64,000 bases of DNA from Microbacterium foliorum (lineage in GTDB: Bacteria > Actinomycetota > Actinomycetes > Actinomycetales > Microbacteriaceae), in the NCBI RefSeq assembly GCF_006385575.1, contig NZ_CP041040.1:992001-1056000 (forward strand). Direction: 5' to 3'. The notes beneath the pieces were generated by a model. It was not told the origin of the DNA. It saw nothing but the letters and a program-made list of their open reading frames with translations, and searched no databases. Shown here one piece after another: positions 15,981-24,420 of this stretch; the first letter of the stretch is position 1, and each line of letters starts with the position of its first letter. The position numbers and the translations under genes were made by a program.

Positions 15981-17494
15981 CGTTCGCTCCAGGGGATCTC
16001 GGCTGCGGGGTGGAAATCGATGCCTTCAGCCTTCCACAGCGGGGCCAGCCGCCCGAGCCGCACGCGGAACGATTCCCAGTCTCGACCGGCAGCGCTGCGC
16101 GGCGACCAGGCGACCTCGGCGTGAGCGGCAGCCCGAGGGAACACCAGCTGCTCGACCTCGCCCAGGGTGCGAGTGGTCTCGCTCCACAGTGGAGCCTCGA
16201 CGCCGAGGATCGCCGCCTCGGGAACGTCGAGCGCGGCGGTCGGCTCCCATTCGTAGGCCGTGCGGACGTCGATGATCGCGGCCCAGGTCAGCCCGAGCGG
16301 GAAGTCGGCGGTGTACTTCATGTCGAGGTAGGCGACGTCGGCGGTCGACATGATGAGCGCGCCGCCGCGCTCGACGAAGTGCGCGGCCTCTGCGGCATGC
16401 GAGCCCTCGGGTGTCGTCTTGCCCCAGTACTGACCGATCGTGCCCTCGGCGATGTCCTTCGCCGCGCCGACCTCGTGCCACGCGAGGGGGATCTTTCCCT
16501 CCTCGAACACGATCGCGGTCGCGCGCTCGACGAAGTGATCGAAATCCGCCTGCGGGGTGCCCAGCGATTCGTCCCCGCCGATGTGGATGAACGGACCAGG
16601 CGTCATCTCGGCGAGCTCTCGCACGACGTCGCGCACGAACTCGTACGTGCGCTCCTCGTGGATGCGGACGCTCGAGTGTCCGACGCCCCACCCGAGATAG
16701 GGCTCGCCGGCCACGGGAAGCGGCTGGCCGAGACGCGCCGATTCGGCGATCAGGCTGTCGTTCATGACCGGATCCTCGACGAGCTCGGGGTACGCGACGC
16801 CGATGGCGTGCGTGTGTCCGGGAAGGTCGATCTCGGGGATGACGAGCATGTGCCGCTCGGCCGCGTACGCCACGATCTCGCGATAGTCGTCCTTGGTGTA
16901 GAAGCCTCCGGGGTCGCCGAGCGATGCGGTCGACGACGCGAGTTCGGTGAGCTTGGGCCACGAATCGATCTGGATCCGCCAGCCCTGGTCGTCGCTGAGG
17001 TGCAGGTGCAGGTGGTTGAACTTCAGGGCGCTGGTGCTGTCGATGAACTTCTTGACCTCGTCGACGTCGAAGAAGTGCCGCGTGACGTCGAGCATCACGC
17101 CGCGACGCTCGAATCGCGGCGCGTCGGTGATCTCGACGCGCAGCAGCGCCCAACCCTCGTCGCCGTCGCGGAGCAGCTGCAGCAGAGTCTGCACCCCGTA
17201 GAAGAGCCCTGCCTCGTCGCCGCCGACGACCTCGACGGAATCGGCGACCCTGAGCGTGTAGCCCTCTGGTGCGATGGCGGGATCGACGCGCAGCACGATC
17301 GCCGATGCAGTGTCGGCGGCGTCAGTGGACTGAGAGAAGCGGATGCCGCTGCGTCGCTCTGCGGCATCGATCAGCTGGTGTGCGGCCGGGGAGTCGCCGA
17401 TGACTCGAGTGCTCTCGGAGACGGGCAACCGACCATCGCCGGCGATGGCAGAAGCGGGAAGAGGAACAAGGGGCATGGAATGGGGAAGGACCAT
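15977..17494 (-). CDS. GH20 beta-N-acetylhexosaminidase
   Basis: A 505-residue hexosaminidase acting on terminal beta-GlcNAc or GalNAc. It has an N-terminal accessory domain, then the barrel with HLHLHLSDDQGWR, PEIDLPGHTHA and the catalytic pair D308-E309 in FIHIGGDES. No signal peptide is seen, suggesting an intracellular role on imported oligosaccharides. ATG 17494 was chosen because AGGGTAGG lies 8 bases upstream; TTG 17500 and ATG 17476 are alternatives. It is the first gene of the leftward operon with nagA and is divergent from glyA. It is a second, separate GH20 besides the one fused to the D-aminoacylase. Confidence 0.92.
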   Translation of the reverse strand: MVLPHSMPLVPLPASAIAGDGRLPVSESTRVIGDSPAAHQLIDAAERRSGIRFSQSTDAADTASAIVLRVDPAIAPEGYTLRVADSVEVVGGDEAGLFYGVQTLLQLLRDGDEGWALLRVEITDAPRFERRGVMLDVTRHFFDVDEVKKFIDSTSALKFNHLHLHLSDDQGWRIQIDSWPKLTELASSTASLGDPGGFYTKDDYREIVAYAAERHMLVIPEIDLPGHTHAIGVAYPELVEDPVMNDSLIAESARLGQPLPVAGEPYLGWGVGHSSVRIHEERTYEFVRDVVRELAEMTPGPFIHIGGDESLGTPQADFDHFVERATAIVFEEGKIPLAWHEVGAAKDIAEGTIGQYWGKTTPEGSHAAEAAHFVERGGALIMSTADVAYLDMKYTADFPLGLTWAAIIDVRTAYEWEPTAALDVPEAAILGVEAPLWSETTRTLGEVEQLVFPRAAAHAEVAWSPRSAAGRDWESFRVRLGRLAPLWKAEGIDFHPAAEIPWSER

Positions 17495-17540
17495 GAACAA
17501 AACCTACCCTGCGCGGAGTCGGCAGCACAGGGAAATCCGC

Positions 17541-17627
17541 TATGCTTTCTCACGTCGCGACTGGCGTCTGGGTGGACTACCACCGGGGAGCGACTGACCA
17601 CGGAATTCGACCGCGCGCCTGGGCCGA
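17541..17627 (+). promoter_or_regulatory. ZTP (pfl) riboswitch, with promoter -10, upstream of glyA-folD
   Basis: The leader carries the pfl-motif landmarks in order: GCGACTGGCG (17557-17566), GGTGGACTACCACC hairpin (17571-17584), GGGGAGCG (17585-17592) and, after a variable linker, CCGCGCGCCTGGGC (17611-17624), whose GCGCC can pair with the upstream GGCG as the pseudoknot. A possible -10 TATGCT (17541-17546) sits just before it. ZTP riboswitches sense the stalled purine intermediate ZTP/ZMP when 10-formyl-THF is low and switch on one-carbon genes, which fits glyA and folD exactly. A short leader with the ribosome site AGAGGAGC follows, so control of translation is plausible. Confidence 0.9.
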
Positions 17628-17667
17628 TAGGTATACCCCTTCGAATCCGTCGTCAGAGGAGCAAGTC

Positions 17668-18942
17668 ATGACCGATCGTTACTTCAACGCCCCGCTCGCC
17701 GAGGTCGACCCCGAGATCGCACAGGTTCTCGACCGCGAACTCGCGCGTCAGCAGACGTTCCTCGAGATGATCGCATCCGAGAACTTCGTGCCCGTCTCGG
17801 TGCTGCAGGCTCAGGGCTCGGTGCTCACCAACAAGTACGCCGAAGGCTACCCCGGGCGTCGCTACTACGGCGGCTGCGAAGAGGTCGACGTCGCCGAATC
17901 GCTGGCCATCCAGCGTGCCAAGGACCTCTTCGGCTCGGAGTTCGCCAACGTCCAGCCGCACTCGGGAGCGTCGGCCAACGCCGCCGTGCTGCACGCGATC
18001 GCCCGCCCCGGCGACACCCTGCTCGGCCTCGCGCTCGACCAGGGCGGTCATCTGACGCACGGCATGAAGATCAACTTCTCGGGCCGTCTCTACGACATCG
18101 TCGCCTACGGCGTGGACCCCGAGACTTCGACGATCGACATGGACGAGGTGCGTCGCCTCGCCATCGAGCACAAGCCCAAGGTCATCATCGCCGGATGGTC
18201 CGCCTACCCGCGCACGCTCGACTTCGCCGCCTTCCGCGCGATCGCCGACGAGGTCGGCGCCCTGCTCTGGGTCGACATGGCGCACTTCGCCGGCCTCGTC
18301 GCCGCAGGCCTGCACCCGAACCCGGTGCCGCACGCACACGTCGTCTCGTCGACCGTGCACAAGACCATCGGCGGCCCCCGTTCGGGCTTCATTTTGACGA
18401 ACGACCCCGAGATCGCGAAGAAGATCAACACGGCCGTGTTCCCGGGACAGCAGGGCGGCCCGCTCATGCACGTGATCGCCGCCAAGGCGACAGCATTCAA
18501 GCTCGCAGGCACGCCCGAGTTCAAGGAACGCCAGGAGCGCACGCTGCGCGGAGCGTCGATCCTCGCCGAGCGTCTCTCGCAGCAGGACGTGAAGGATGCC
18601 GGCATCGGCGTGCGCTCCGGCGGGACCGACGTGCACCTGGTGCTGGTGGATCTTCGCGACGCCGAGATCGACGGCAAGCAGGCCGAAGACCTGCTGCACG
18701 ACATCCACATCACCGTGAACCGCAACGCAGTGCCGAACGACCCGCGTCCGCCGATGGTCACCTCGGGTCTGCGCATCGGAACCCCGGCGCTCGCGACCCG
18801 CGGTTTCGGCGACGCGGAGTTCACCGAGGTCGCCGACGTGATCGCCCTCGCGCTGCTGCCCGGCGCCGACGTCGAGGCGCTCCGCGCTCGCGTCGACGCG
18901 CTCGCCGCAGTCTTCCCGCTCTACCCGGACCTGCAGCAGTGA
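17668..18942 (+). CDS. glyA: Serine hydroxymethyltransferase
   Basis: A 424-residue PLP enzyme interconverting serine and glycine with transfer of a one-carbon unit to tetrahydrofolate. Family signatures are [48 protein letters not shown] and the PLP lysine K232 in [13 protein letters not shown]. The ATG has a ribosome site AGAGGAGC 8 bases upstream and follows the ZTP riboswitch; in-frame codons upstream are leader sequence. Its TGA overlaps the GTG of folD (GTGA), so the two one-carbon genes are coupled. Confidence 0.97.
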   Translation: MTDRYFNAPLAEVDPEIAQVLDRELARQQTFLEMIASENFVPVSVLQAQGSVLTNKYAEGYPGRRYYGGCEEVDVAESLAIQRAKDLFGSEFANVQPHSGASANAAVLHAIARPGDTLLGLALDQGGHLTHGMKINFSGRLYDIVAYGVDPETSTIDMDEVRRLAIEHKPKVIIAGWSAYPRTLDFAAFRAIADEVGALLWVDMAHFAGLVAAGLHPNPVPHAHVVSSTVHKTIGGPRSGFILTNDPEIAKKINTAVFPGQQGGPLMHVIAAKATAFKLAGTPEFKERQERTLRGASILAERLSQQDVKDAGIGVRSGGTDVHLVLVDLRDAEIDGKQAEDLLHDIHITVNRNAVPNDPRPPMVTSGLRIGTPALATRGFGDAEFTEVADVIALALLPGADVEALRARVDALAAVFPLYPDLQQ

Positions 18943-19817
18943 CCGCGAAGATCCTCGACGGCAAGGCGGCGTCTGCGGCGATCAAGGCCGAGTTGACCGA
19001 GCGTGTCGCCGCGCTCAAGGCGAAGGGTATCGTCCCCGGCATCGCGACCGTCCTCGTCGGCGCCGATCCGGCATCCCAGCTGTACGTCGGCATGAAGCAC
19101 CGTCAGTCCGAGGCGATCGGGATGAACTCGATCCAGCGCGAGCTGCCGGCCGATGCCACGCAGGCCGACGTCGAGGCGCTGATCGACGAGCTCAACGCCG
19201 ACCCGGAGTGCCACGGGTACATCGTGCAGCTGCCGCTGCCGAAGCACATCGACACGGATGCGATCCTCGAGCGGATCGACCCGGCGAAGGATGCCGACGG
19301 ACTGCACCCGACCAACCTCGGTCGGCTCGTGCTCAACGTCAACAGCCCGATCCACACGCCGCTGCCGTGCACGCCGCGCGGTGTGATCGAGCTGCTGCTG
19401 CGCAACGACTACGACCTCGAGGGCAAGCACGTGGTGGTCGTCGGACGCGGAGTGACCATCGGTCGGTCGATCGGCCTGCTGCTGACCCGTCGTGACCTCA
19501 ATGCGACGGTCACGCTGACGCACACCGGCACGGTCGACATGCCGCGCTACCTGCGCGAGGCCGATGTGATCGTCGCTGCAGCCGGGGTGAAGCACCTGAT
19601 CCGCGCCGAGGACGTCAAGCCGGGAGCTGCCGTGCTCGACGTGGGCGTGACTCGTGAGACCGACCCCGAGACCGGCAAAAACCTGGTCTTCGGCGACGTG
19701 CATCCCGGTGTCGCAGAGGTCGCGGGCTGGGTCTCGCCGAACCCCGGCGGAGTGGGGCCGATGACCGTCGCGCTTCTCATGACGAATGTCGTCGAGGCGG
19801 CTGAGCGGCTGGTCTGA
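18939..19817 (+). CDS. folD: Bifunctional methylenetetrahydrofolate dehydrogenase / methenyltetrahydrofolate cyclohydrolase
   Basis: A 292-residue enzyme that converts 5,10-methylene-THF to 10-formyl-THF with NADP. Signatures: the catalytic Y-x3-K in YVGMKH, the VQLPLPKH loop, [11 protein letters not shown] and [14 protein letters not shown] (the usual GRS-x-IVG stretch in the Rossmann part), then [14 protein letters not shown] near the end. The GTG start is fixed by the 4-base overlap with glyA. A strong terminator follows. Confidence 0.97.
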   Translation: MTAKILDGKAASAAIKAELTERVAALKAKGIVPGIATVLVGADPASQLYVGMKHRQSEAIGMNSIQRELPADATQADVEALIDELNADPECHGYIVQLPLPKHIDTDAILERIDPAKDADGLHPTNLGRLVLNVNSPIHTPLPCTPRGVIELLLRNDYDLEGKHVVVVGRGVTIGRSIGLLLTRRDLNATVTLTHTGTVDMPRYLREADVIVAAAGVKHLIRAEDVKPGAAVLDVGVTRETDPETGKNLVFGDVHPGVAEVAGWVSPNPGGVGPMTVALLMTNVVEAAERLV

Positions 19818-19848
19818 GCCGCCGAGCTGTCGTAGAGCGGAAGAACCT

Positions 19849-19891
19849 CAGAGAGGTCGCAGGGAGTCCACGGACCCCTGCGACCTCTCTG
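19849..19891 (+). terminator. Terminator after glyA-folD
   Basis: A 16-bp perfect inverted repeat, CAGAGAGGTCGCAGGG (19849-19864) and its complement (19876-19891), with an 11-base loop and a T-rich tail (CGTTTCTGT). It ends the riboswitch operon and could also act on the leftward membrane-protein gene that ends at 19938. Confidence 0.92.
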
Positions 19892-19937
19892 CGTTTCTGT
19901 GAGGCGGTGCGGATGCCGAGGTTCCGCCACCGGGCCG

Positions 19938-20498
19938 TCAGCCCAGTTCGTCCAGCATCCGACGCTGCTCGGGGGTGAGCCCTTCGGAGAGCTCCTCGCG
20001 GGCCTCTTCGGTGGCAGGCGACCCCGCGGAGGGGGCTGCGGAGTCGGGCGCTGACCTCCTCCTCGAACCTGAGACCTTGCCCTGCACGACGTCGTACAGC
20101 TCGCCGGCCTTCGCTCTCAGCCGGTCATCGACCTGGTCGTAGATCATCCAGCCGAAGAGCAGGAAGAGCGGCGGGAGCGCGAAGCTCCAGAACCCCGAGG
20201 CGCGGACGCCGCTCAGCCAGACGACGGCCACCCAGATGATCAGCTCGACGAGGTAGACGAGGACGTACTGGACGACCTTCTCGCCGGCCTTCGTGCGATC
20301 GGATGCCGACTTCGCTGCCGCCTTGCGGAACGCGCCCGTGAGCAGCGGCTTGAGGAAGAGCGCCGCGAGAGTCAGGACGACCGCGGCCCAGAGGGCGTTG
20401 AATCCGACCGAGACGCCGGCGGACAGCAGACCGATGAGCAGCAGGACGGCGACATTGAACACGTAGAGCGCGGCGAACCGGACGATTCCGTTCTTCAT
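19938..20498 (-). CDS. Hypothetical integral membrane protein
   Basis: A 186-residue protein with four probable membrane segments in two pairs (about residues 5-25 and 30-50; about 78-100 and 105-122) and a long cytoplasmic tail rich in Ala, Ser, Glu and Pro. The tail ends in LTPEQRRMLDELG, a short amphipathic stretch. No family is recognised. The ATG at 20498 begins a hydrophobic N-terminus (MKNGIVRFAALYVFNV); the reading frame upstream lacks hydrophobic character and is not part of it. It follows the DUF6882 gene by 62 bases in the same direction. Confidence 0.75.
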   Translation of the reverse strand: MKNGIVRFAALYVFNVAVLLLIGLLSAGVSVGFNALWAAVVLTLAALFLKPLLTGAFRKAAAKSASDRTKAGEKVVQYVLVYLVELIIWVAVVWLSGVRASGFWSFALPPLFLLFGWMIYDQVDDRLRAKAGELYDVVQGKVSGSRRRSAPDSAAPSAGSPATEEAREELSEGLTPEQRRMLDELG

Positions 20499-20560
20499 GC
20501 GACCAGACTTCCACACTCCCGGATGCCGTGGCATCAGCGGGGCGTGTTCTCGGTGGGAGA

Positions 20561-21283
20561 TCAGCCCTGCGGGTGCAGGCTGCTCTCGATGTTGGTGATG
20601 CGTGCCTGTTCGTCGAAGCGGAACGTCGCGGTGCCTGTCGCATCGGCGACCGTGGCGCCCGAGAAGGACTCGTCGGTCCAGGTGAGGTTCCAGCCGGCGA
20701 GCCGGGCGGCATCCCATACGGCCGTGCGGGCGTCGGACAGCGCCAGGCCCGCGAGGATGCGGGGGAGGACGATCGCGGCGGATGCGACGGTGAGCGGAGG
20801 AAGAGGGGCATCGAGGAGGAACACCGCGTAGGTGCCTCCGCCGACGGGTGCGAGGTAGTAGGGAGCGCGGCCCGTGAGCTCGACGGCCACGGCGCCGACG
20901 GTGTGACCGGCCGCGGTGATCCACTCGGCGTCTCCGGTGGCGTCGGCGGGGAAGGGGATCTCGGTCTCGCTCAGCTCGGCGATGCCGTGCTGGGTGCCGT
21001 AGTCGCGAAGCTGTGCGGCGATCCCCGCCGGGTCGCCCTGTGGGTGCGCCCACGCCCAGAGCAGCGAACGCGGACCCGGGGCGATCGTCGCGACGAGGTG
21101 GGCGCGGGTGACGAGCTGACGGGTGGCATCGGCGTTCGAGGTGAACGTGAGGGTCCCCGCCGCCATGTCGGCATCCCAGCGGTTATCGCCGAGGTCCTCG
21201 AGAGCGGTGGCCAGGGAATCCTGGCGGAGGGCGGAGAACAGTGCAGCACGGTCTGCGAGCGGCTGGAGCGCGGCGAAGGTCAT
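20561..21283 (-). CDS. DUF6882-like protein of unknown function
   Basis: A 240-residue soluble protein without signal peptide or membrane segment. It resembles the actinobacterial DUF6882 family: an N-terminal helical part (LALADR-like MTFAALQPLADRAALF), a central LLWAWAHP stretch, and a C-terminal TNIESSLHP end. The role is unknown. It is followed in the same direction by the four-segment membrane protein. Confidence 0.6.
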   Translation of the reverse strand: MTFAALQPLADRAALFSALRQDSLATALEDLGDNRWDADMAAGTLTFTSNADATRQLVTRAHLVATIAPGPRSLLWAWAHPQGDPAGIAAQLRDYGTQHGIAELSETEIPFPADATGDAEWITAAGHTVGAVAVELTGRAPYYLAPVGGGTYAVFLLDAPLPPLTVASAAIVLPRILAGLALSDARTAVWDAARLAGWNLTWTDESFSGATVADATGTATFRFDEQARITNIESSLHPQG

Positions 21284-21364
21284 GACAACAGTCTCGCCCT
21301 GGCGGCTATGAATTCGCCAGAGCCTCGACTGCCGTCACCGGCTCGGCGCCGCGCCCCTGAGCGA

Positions 21365-22816
21365 TCAGGCCACGGAGCCTGCACGCCGCCCGAACACCAT
21401 TCCGGCGGTCAGACCGGAGCCTCCGGGGTAGTTCTTCGAGAACAGGCCGCCCAGCGCCTCACCGCATGCGAACAGGCCGTCGATGAGCGTGCCGTCCTCA
21501 CGTTCGACGCGACCGTGGGTATCGGTCTTCAGTCCTCCGAAGGTGAAGGTGATGCCACAGGTCACGCCGTAGGCGTAGAACGGGCCTGTCTCCAGCGGCG
21601 ACGCCCAGTTGCTCTTCGGAGGGACGACGTCGGCGCGACGCCCGTCCTTCACGGTGGGGTCGAACGTAATCGACCGGTCGATCGATCCGTTGAAATCCGA
21701 CACGGTCCGCTCCAGAGCTGAGACAGGCACCCCGATTCGCACCGCCAACTCGCCGATCGTGTCGGCGGTCTCCACCGAGATGCCCGGCATCTCGTACTCC
21801 TCAGCCCGCAGCATCGGGCGGAGGGTCTGATCGAACAGCTGCCACGCGACCGAACCGGGTTGAGCGAGGATCTCGCGCCCGTACTTGGCGTAGGTGTAGT
21901 TGCGGAAGTCCGCTCCTTCATCGAGGAAGCGCGCACCGTCGCGGTTGACGATGATCCCGAGCGGGTACGACTGCCGCGTGAGACGGTTGGTGAGTTCACG
22001 ATTCGACTCGTTGTGCTCGGTGAACGCGTCCCACTGCACGGAGTGGCACGTCGACCAGTCGCCGCCGCGAGCCGCGCCGATGCGCAGGGCTGCCGTGAGG
22101 AGCTCGCCGGTGTTGAACGGCGTGCCGCGCACCTTCGCGTTGGCCCAGCCGGTGCCGAGCTCGGCTTCGCGCATCTCTGGATCGGACTCGAAGCCTCCCG
22201 CGGCGATCACGACGGAGTCTGCGCGCAGCTCGCCGCCGTCGACGAGTCGAACGCCGACCACTCGATCGCCGTCCGTGACGAGGTCGGTGACGTGCTGGCC
22301 GTAGCGGATCTCCACGCCCTCCTCGATCGCGACGCGTGTGTGATCGGCGATGAGACCCTCGCCGCCGCCGACGTTGCCGATGTGCAGTCCACCCCAGAAC
22401 AGGAACGACCCGTCCGGCCGATCGTAGGCCTGCCTCTCGTACATGAGCCGGTACTTCACGCCGAGCGAGGCGAGCCATTCGACCGTCGGGCGCGCTTCGG
22501 TGACCAGTACCTCGGTGAGGTGGGGGTCATTGCGGCCCTCGGTGACCTTGATCAGGTCTTCGCGGAAGTCCTCTGCCGAGTACGCCGGGACCGTGGAGCG
22601 GCTGTGGCGGTCGTCGTGCTCGATGAACGGGCGCAGATCGTCGAGTCCGTCGTGCGGAACCCGCGTCGCACCGGCGGTGTAGTAGCTGTTGCCGCCGGCC
22701 TCGTCGGGCGCTCCCCGTTCGAGCAGAACCACCCGCCGGCCACGTGCGGCGGCCGCATGAGCCGCGGTGAATCCGGCGTTTCCGCCGCCGACCACGATGA
22801 CATCGATCTCGCGCAC
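21365..22816 (-). CDS. tcuA: FAD-dependent dehydrogenase, tricarballylate dehydrogenase (TcuA) family
   Basis: A 483-residue flavoprotein of the fumarate reductase/succinate dehydrogenase group. The FAD motif VIVVGGGNAGFTAAHAA is at the N-terminus; VGGGEGLIADHT, ADSVVIAAGGFESD and the C-terminal GEALGGLFSKNYPGGSGLT are typical of TcuA, which oxidises tricarballylate to cis-aconitate. The GTG at 22816 is chosen because AAGGAGG lies 5 bases upstream. It is next to tricarboxylate transporter genes and a CitB-type response regulator, which supports a role on a tricarboxylate. A 30-bp palindrome lies just upstream. Confidence 0.85.
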   Translation of the reverse strand: MREIDVIVVGGGNAGFTAAHAAAARGRRVVLLERGAPDEAGGNSYYTAGATRVPHDGLDDLRPFIEHDDRHSRSTVPAYSAEDFREDLIKVTEGRNDPHLTEVLVTEARPTVEWLASLGVKYRLMYERQAYDRPDGSFLFWGGLHIGNVGGGEGLIADHTRVAIEEGVEIRYGQHVTDLVTDGDRVVGVRLVDGGELRADSVVIAAGGFESDPEMREAELGTGWANAKVRGTPFNTGELLTAALRIGAARGGDWSTCHSVQWDAFTEHNESNRELTNRLTRQSYPLGIIVNRDGARFLDEGADFRNYTYAKYGREILAQPGSVAWQLFDQTLRPMLRAEEYEMPGISVETADTIGELAVRIGVPVSALERTVSDFNGSIDRSITFDPTVKDGRRADVVPPKSNWASPLETGPFYAYGVTCGITFTFGGLKTDTHGRVEREDGTLIDGLFACGEALGGLFSKNYPGGSGLTAGMVFGRRAGSVA

Positions 22817-22830
22817 AACATCCTCCTTGA

Positions 22831-22860
22831 CAGATATATCTCGACATCGAGACATATCTG
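22831..22860. promoter_or_regulatory. 30-bp near-perfect palindrome upstream of the tcuA-like gene
   Basis: Left arm CAGATATATCTCGA (22831-22844), a CA centre and right arm TCGAGACATATCTG (22847-22860) match at 13 of 14 positions. It lies 14 bases upstream of the GTG start and directly upstream of its ribosome site, so a bound protein would block initiation. The AT-rich arms stand out in this genome. The adjacent CitB-type response regulator is one candidate binder. Confidence 0.75.
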
Positions 22861-22898
22861 AGAGGGTACGTCGGCTCGTGAGACGGTTTCGGATTAGG

Positions 22899-22916
22899 AC
22901 ATATTGAACATATTGA
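22899..22916. repeat. Two adjacent copies of ACATATTGA
   Basis: A 9-bp direct repeat, head to tail with no gap, in the 112-base gap between the response regulator stop and the tcuA-like start. Such AT-rich direct repeats are the kind of site bound by CitB/DcuR-type response regulators, but no experimental site is known to match. Confidence 0.55.
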
Positions 22917-22928
22917 GCCCGCAGGTGT

Positions 22929-23627
22929 TCATAATCCCGGGGTCACCCAGCGGTACAGGTTCTGCGGTCGCCCTGCGTCGCCGTACTTGGGCTTCACCTC
23001 CACATCGCCCCGGTCGAGGAAGTACTCCAGGTACCGACGCGCGCTCACCCGTGACATTCCGAGCGTCTCGCCGATCTCGGCCGCCGCTGCGGGCTCGTCG
23101 CGGCGCTGCAGATCGTCGGCGACGACCCGTGCGGTGCTCTCCGACAACCCTTTCGGCAGTGCCGTCCGACGCCGTACGGGCGGTCGTCCCTGCAGCGCGT
23201 CGATCTGCTCCTGACTGAGGGCCGTCATCGGCAGCGCGCTCGCCTGCGCGCGGCGGGCGGCGTAGCGGCGCAGCCGTGCACTGAAATCCTCCTGCTGGAA
23301 CGGCTTGAGGACGTAGTCGATCGCTCCGAGTTCGAGAGCCTGACGAACGAGTTCCGGTTCGGGTGCCGCAGTGACCATGATCACGTCCAGTGGGCTGGCG
23401 GATGCGGCTCTGATGCGGCGCAGCAGCTGCAGCCCGGACGCATCGGGCAGGAACATGTCGAGCAGGGCCAGGTCGACGTCACCCGCTGCGAGACGAGACG
23501 CCGCCGCTTCGGCGGTGAGCTCGGCACCGACGACCTCGAAGCCGTCGAGCTGCTCGAGGAAGCTGCGGTGCAGGCGCGCGACGGCGAAGTCGTCCTCGAC
23601 GATGAGTACTCTGATCGGATCGCTCAC
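22929..23627 (-). CDS. Response regulator of the CitB/DcuR (DpiA) family
   Basis: A 232-residue two-component regulator. The receiver domain (about 1-122) has the acidic pair EDD at 11-13, phospho-acceptor D57 in LALLDMFLPD and the conserved lysine in YVLKPF. The C-terminal DNA-binding half has the helix-turn-helix AAAEIGETLGMSRVSARRYLEYF typical of regulators paired with CitA/DcuS kinases, which control di- and tricarboxylate use. It overlaps the kinase remnant by 4 bases. Since the kinase has lost its sensor half, its input is in doubt. Confidence 0.9.
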   Translation of the reverse strand: MSDPIRVLIVEDDFAVARLHRSFLEQLDGFEVVGAELTAEAAASRLAAGDVDLALLDMFLPDASGLQLLRRIRAASASPLDVIMVTAAPEPELVRQALELGAIDYVLKPFQQEDFSARLRRYAARRAQASALPMTALSQEQIDALQGRPPVRRRTALPKGLSESTARVVADDLQRRDEPAAAAEIGETLGMSRVSARRYLEYFLDRGDVEVKPKYGDAGRPQNLYRWVTPGL

Positions 23628-24420
23628 GCGTTCGGCTCCTTGTTCGCGGTGTCGTCGTCGGTGGGCGTGGCTGACGGCAGGTGCGCGGTGAACCGGGCAC
23701 CGCCGGCGTCGGCGCGGCCGACGCTGACGAAGCCGCCACGCTCCTGAACATAGGCTCGGACGACGTCGAGCCCGATCCCGTGGCGCCAGGCGTCGGCGGT
23801 CTTCGAGGTGTTTCCGGGGGCGAAGACGGCTTCGGCCTCGTCGTCGGCGAGACCCGCGCCGTCGTCATCGACGACGATGTCCAGACCCTCCGCATCTCCG
23901 CGCAGGAACACATCCACGCTGTCGTGCGCTGCCTCGATCGCGTTGGAGACCAGATTGCCGACCACCGTGATCTCCTCCGGGCCACAGACGAATCCGGTGT
24001 CTATCCGGCTGTCGTCCGTGAGCGCGAGTTCGATTCCGCGCGTCTTCGCCTGCGCCTGACGTGATGCCAGCAATGCGGCCATCAGCGGTGACCGAAGCGG
24101 CGCCCATTGTCGAGCGTCACCCGGACGCTCGCCGCGAGGGAGCGCCGCGAGGTAGGCGCGAGCATCGTCGAGATCGCCGAGACCGAGGAGGCCCGAGACG
24201 ACGTGCATCCGGTTCTCGAAGTCGTGGGTCTCGATGCGCAGCGTCTCGGTTCTGGTGCGCTCCAGCTCGAGCGTCTCCAGCATCGCGTCCAACTCGCTGC
24301 GATCTTGGAGGACGACCATCGCCCCCACATCGCGGCCGTCGGCGATCGCCGGCGACCGGGTGGCGATCAGGGTGCGACCGGCGGCGGTCACCTGGCGGGT
24401 CAGTCGCTCGGTGTCTGCGG
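23624..24420 (-). pseudogene. Sensor histidine kinase (CitA/DcuS family), 5' half missing
   Basis: About 265 codons remain: the end of a PAS domain (GRTLIATRSPAIADGRDVG), the dimerisation/phospho-acceptor segment with the histidine in THDFENRMHVVSG, and the ATPase domain (VVGNLVSNAIEAA, DDDGAGL, GIGLDVVRAYV). CitA/DcuS kinases normally carry about 250 more residues: a membrane segment, a periplasmic sensor, a second membrane segment and the start of the PAS. All of that is absent. Homology stops near 24415, where the opposite strand turns into the middle of a TctC gene. The frame stays open through antisense tctC sequence, but that part is not kinase-like. Confidence 0.8.

Noticed and set aside
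17542..17667. Upstream in-frame extension of glyA
   Set aside because: The sequence is the ZTP riboswitch and leader; the ribosome site and the conserved SHMT N-terminus place the start at 17668.
18195..18938. Upstream extension of the folD frame
   Set aside because: It runs antisense-like out of frame through glyA; folD starts at the GTG overlapping the glyA stop.
24107..24420. Plus-strand N-terminal extension of the TctC remnant
   Set aside because: The 5' third of this frame is antisense to the kinase ATPase/PAS region; it lacks a signal peptide and TctC homology begins only after about 24421.
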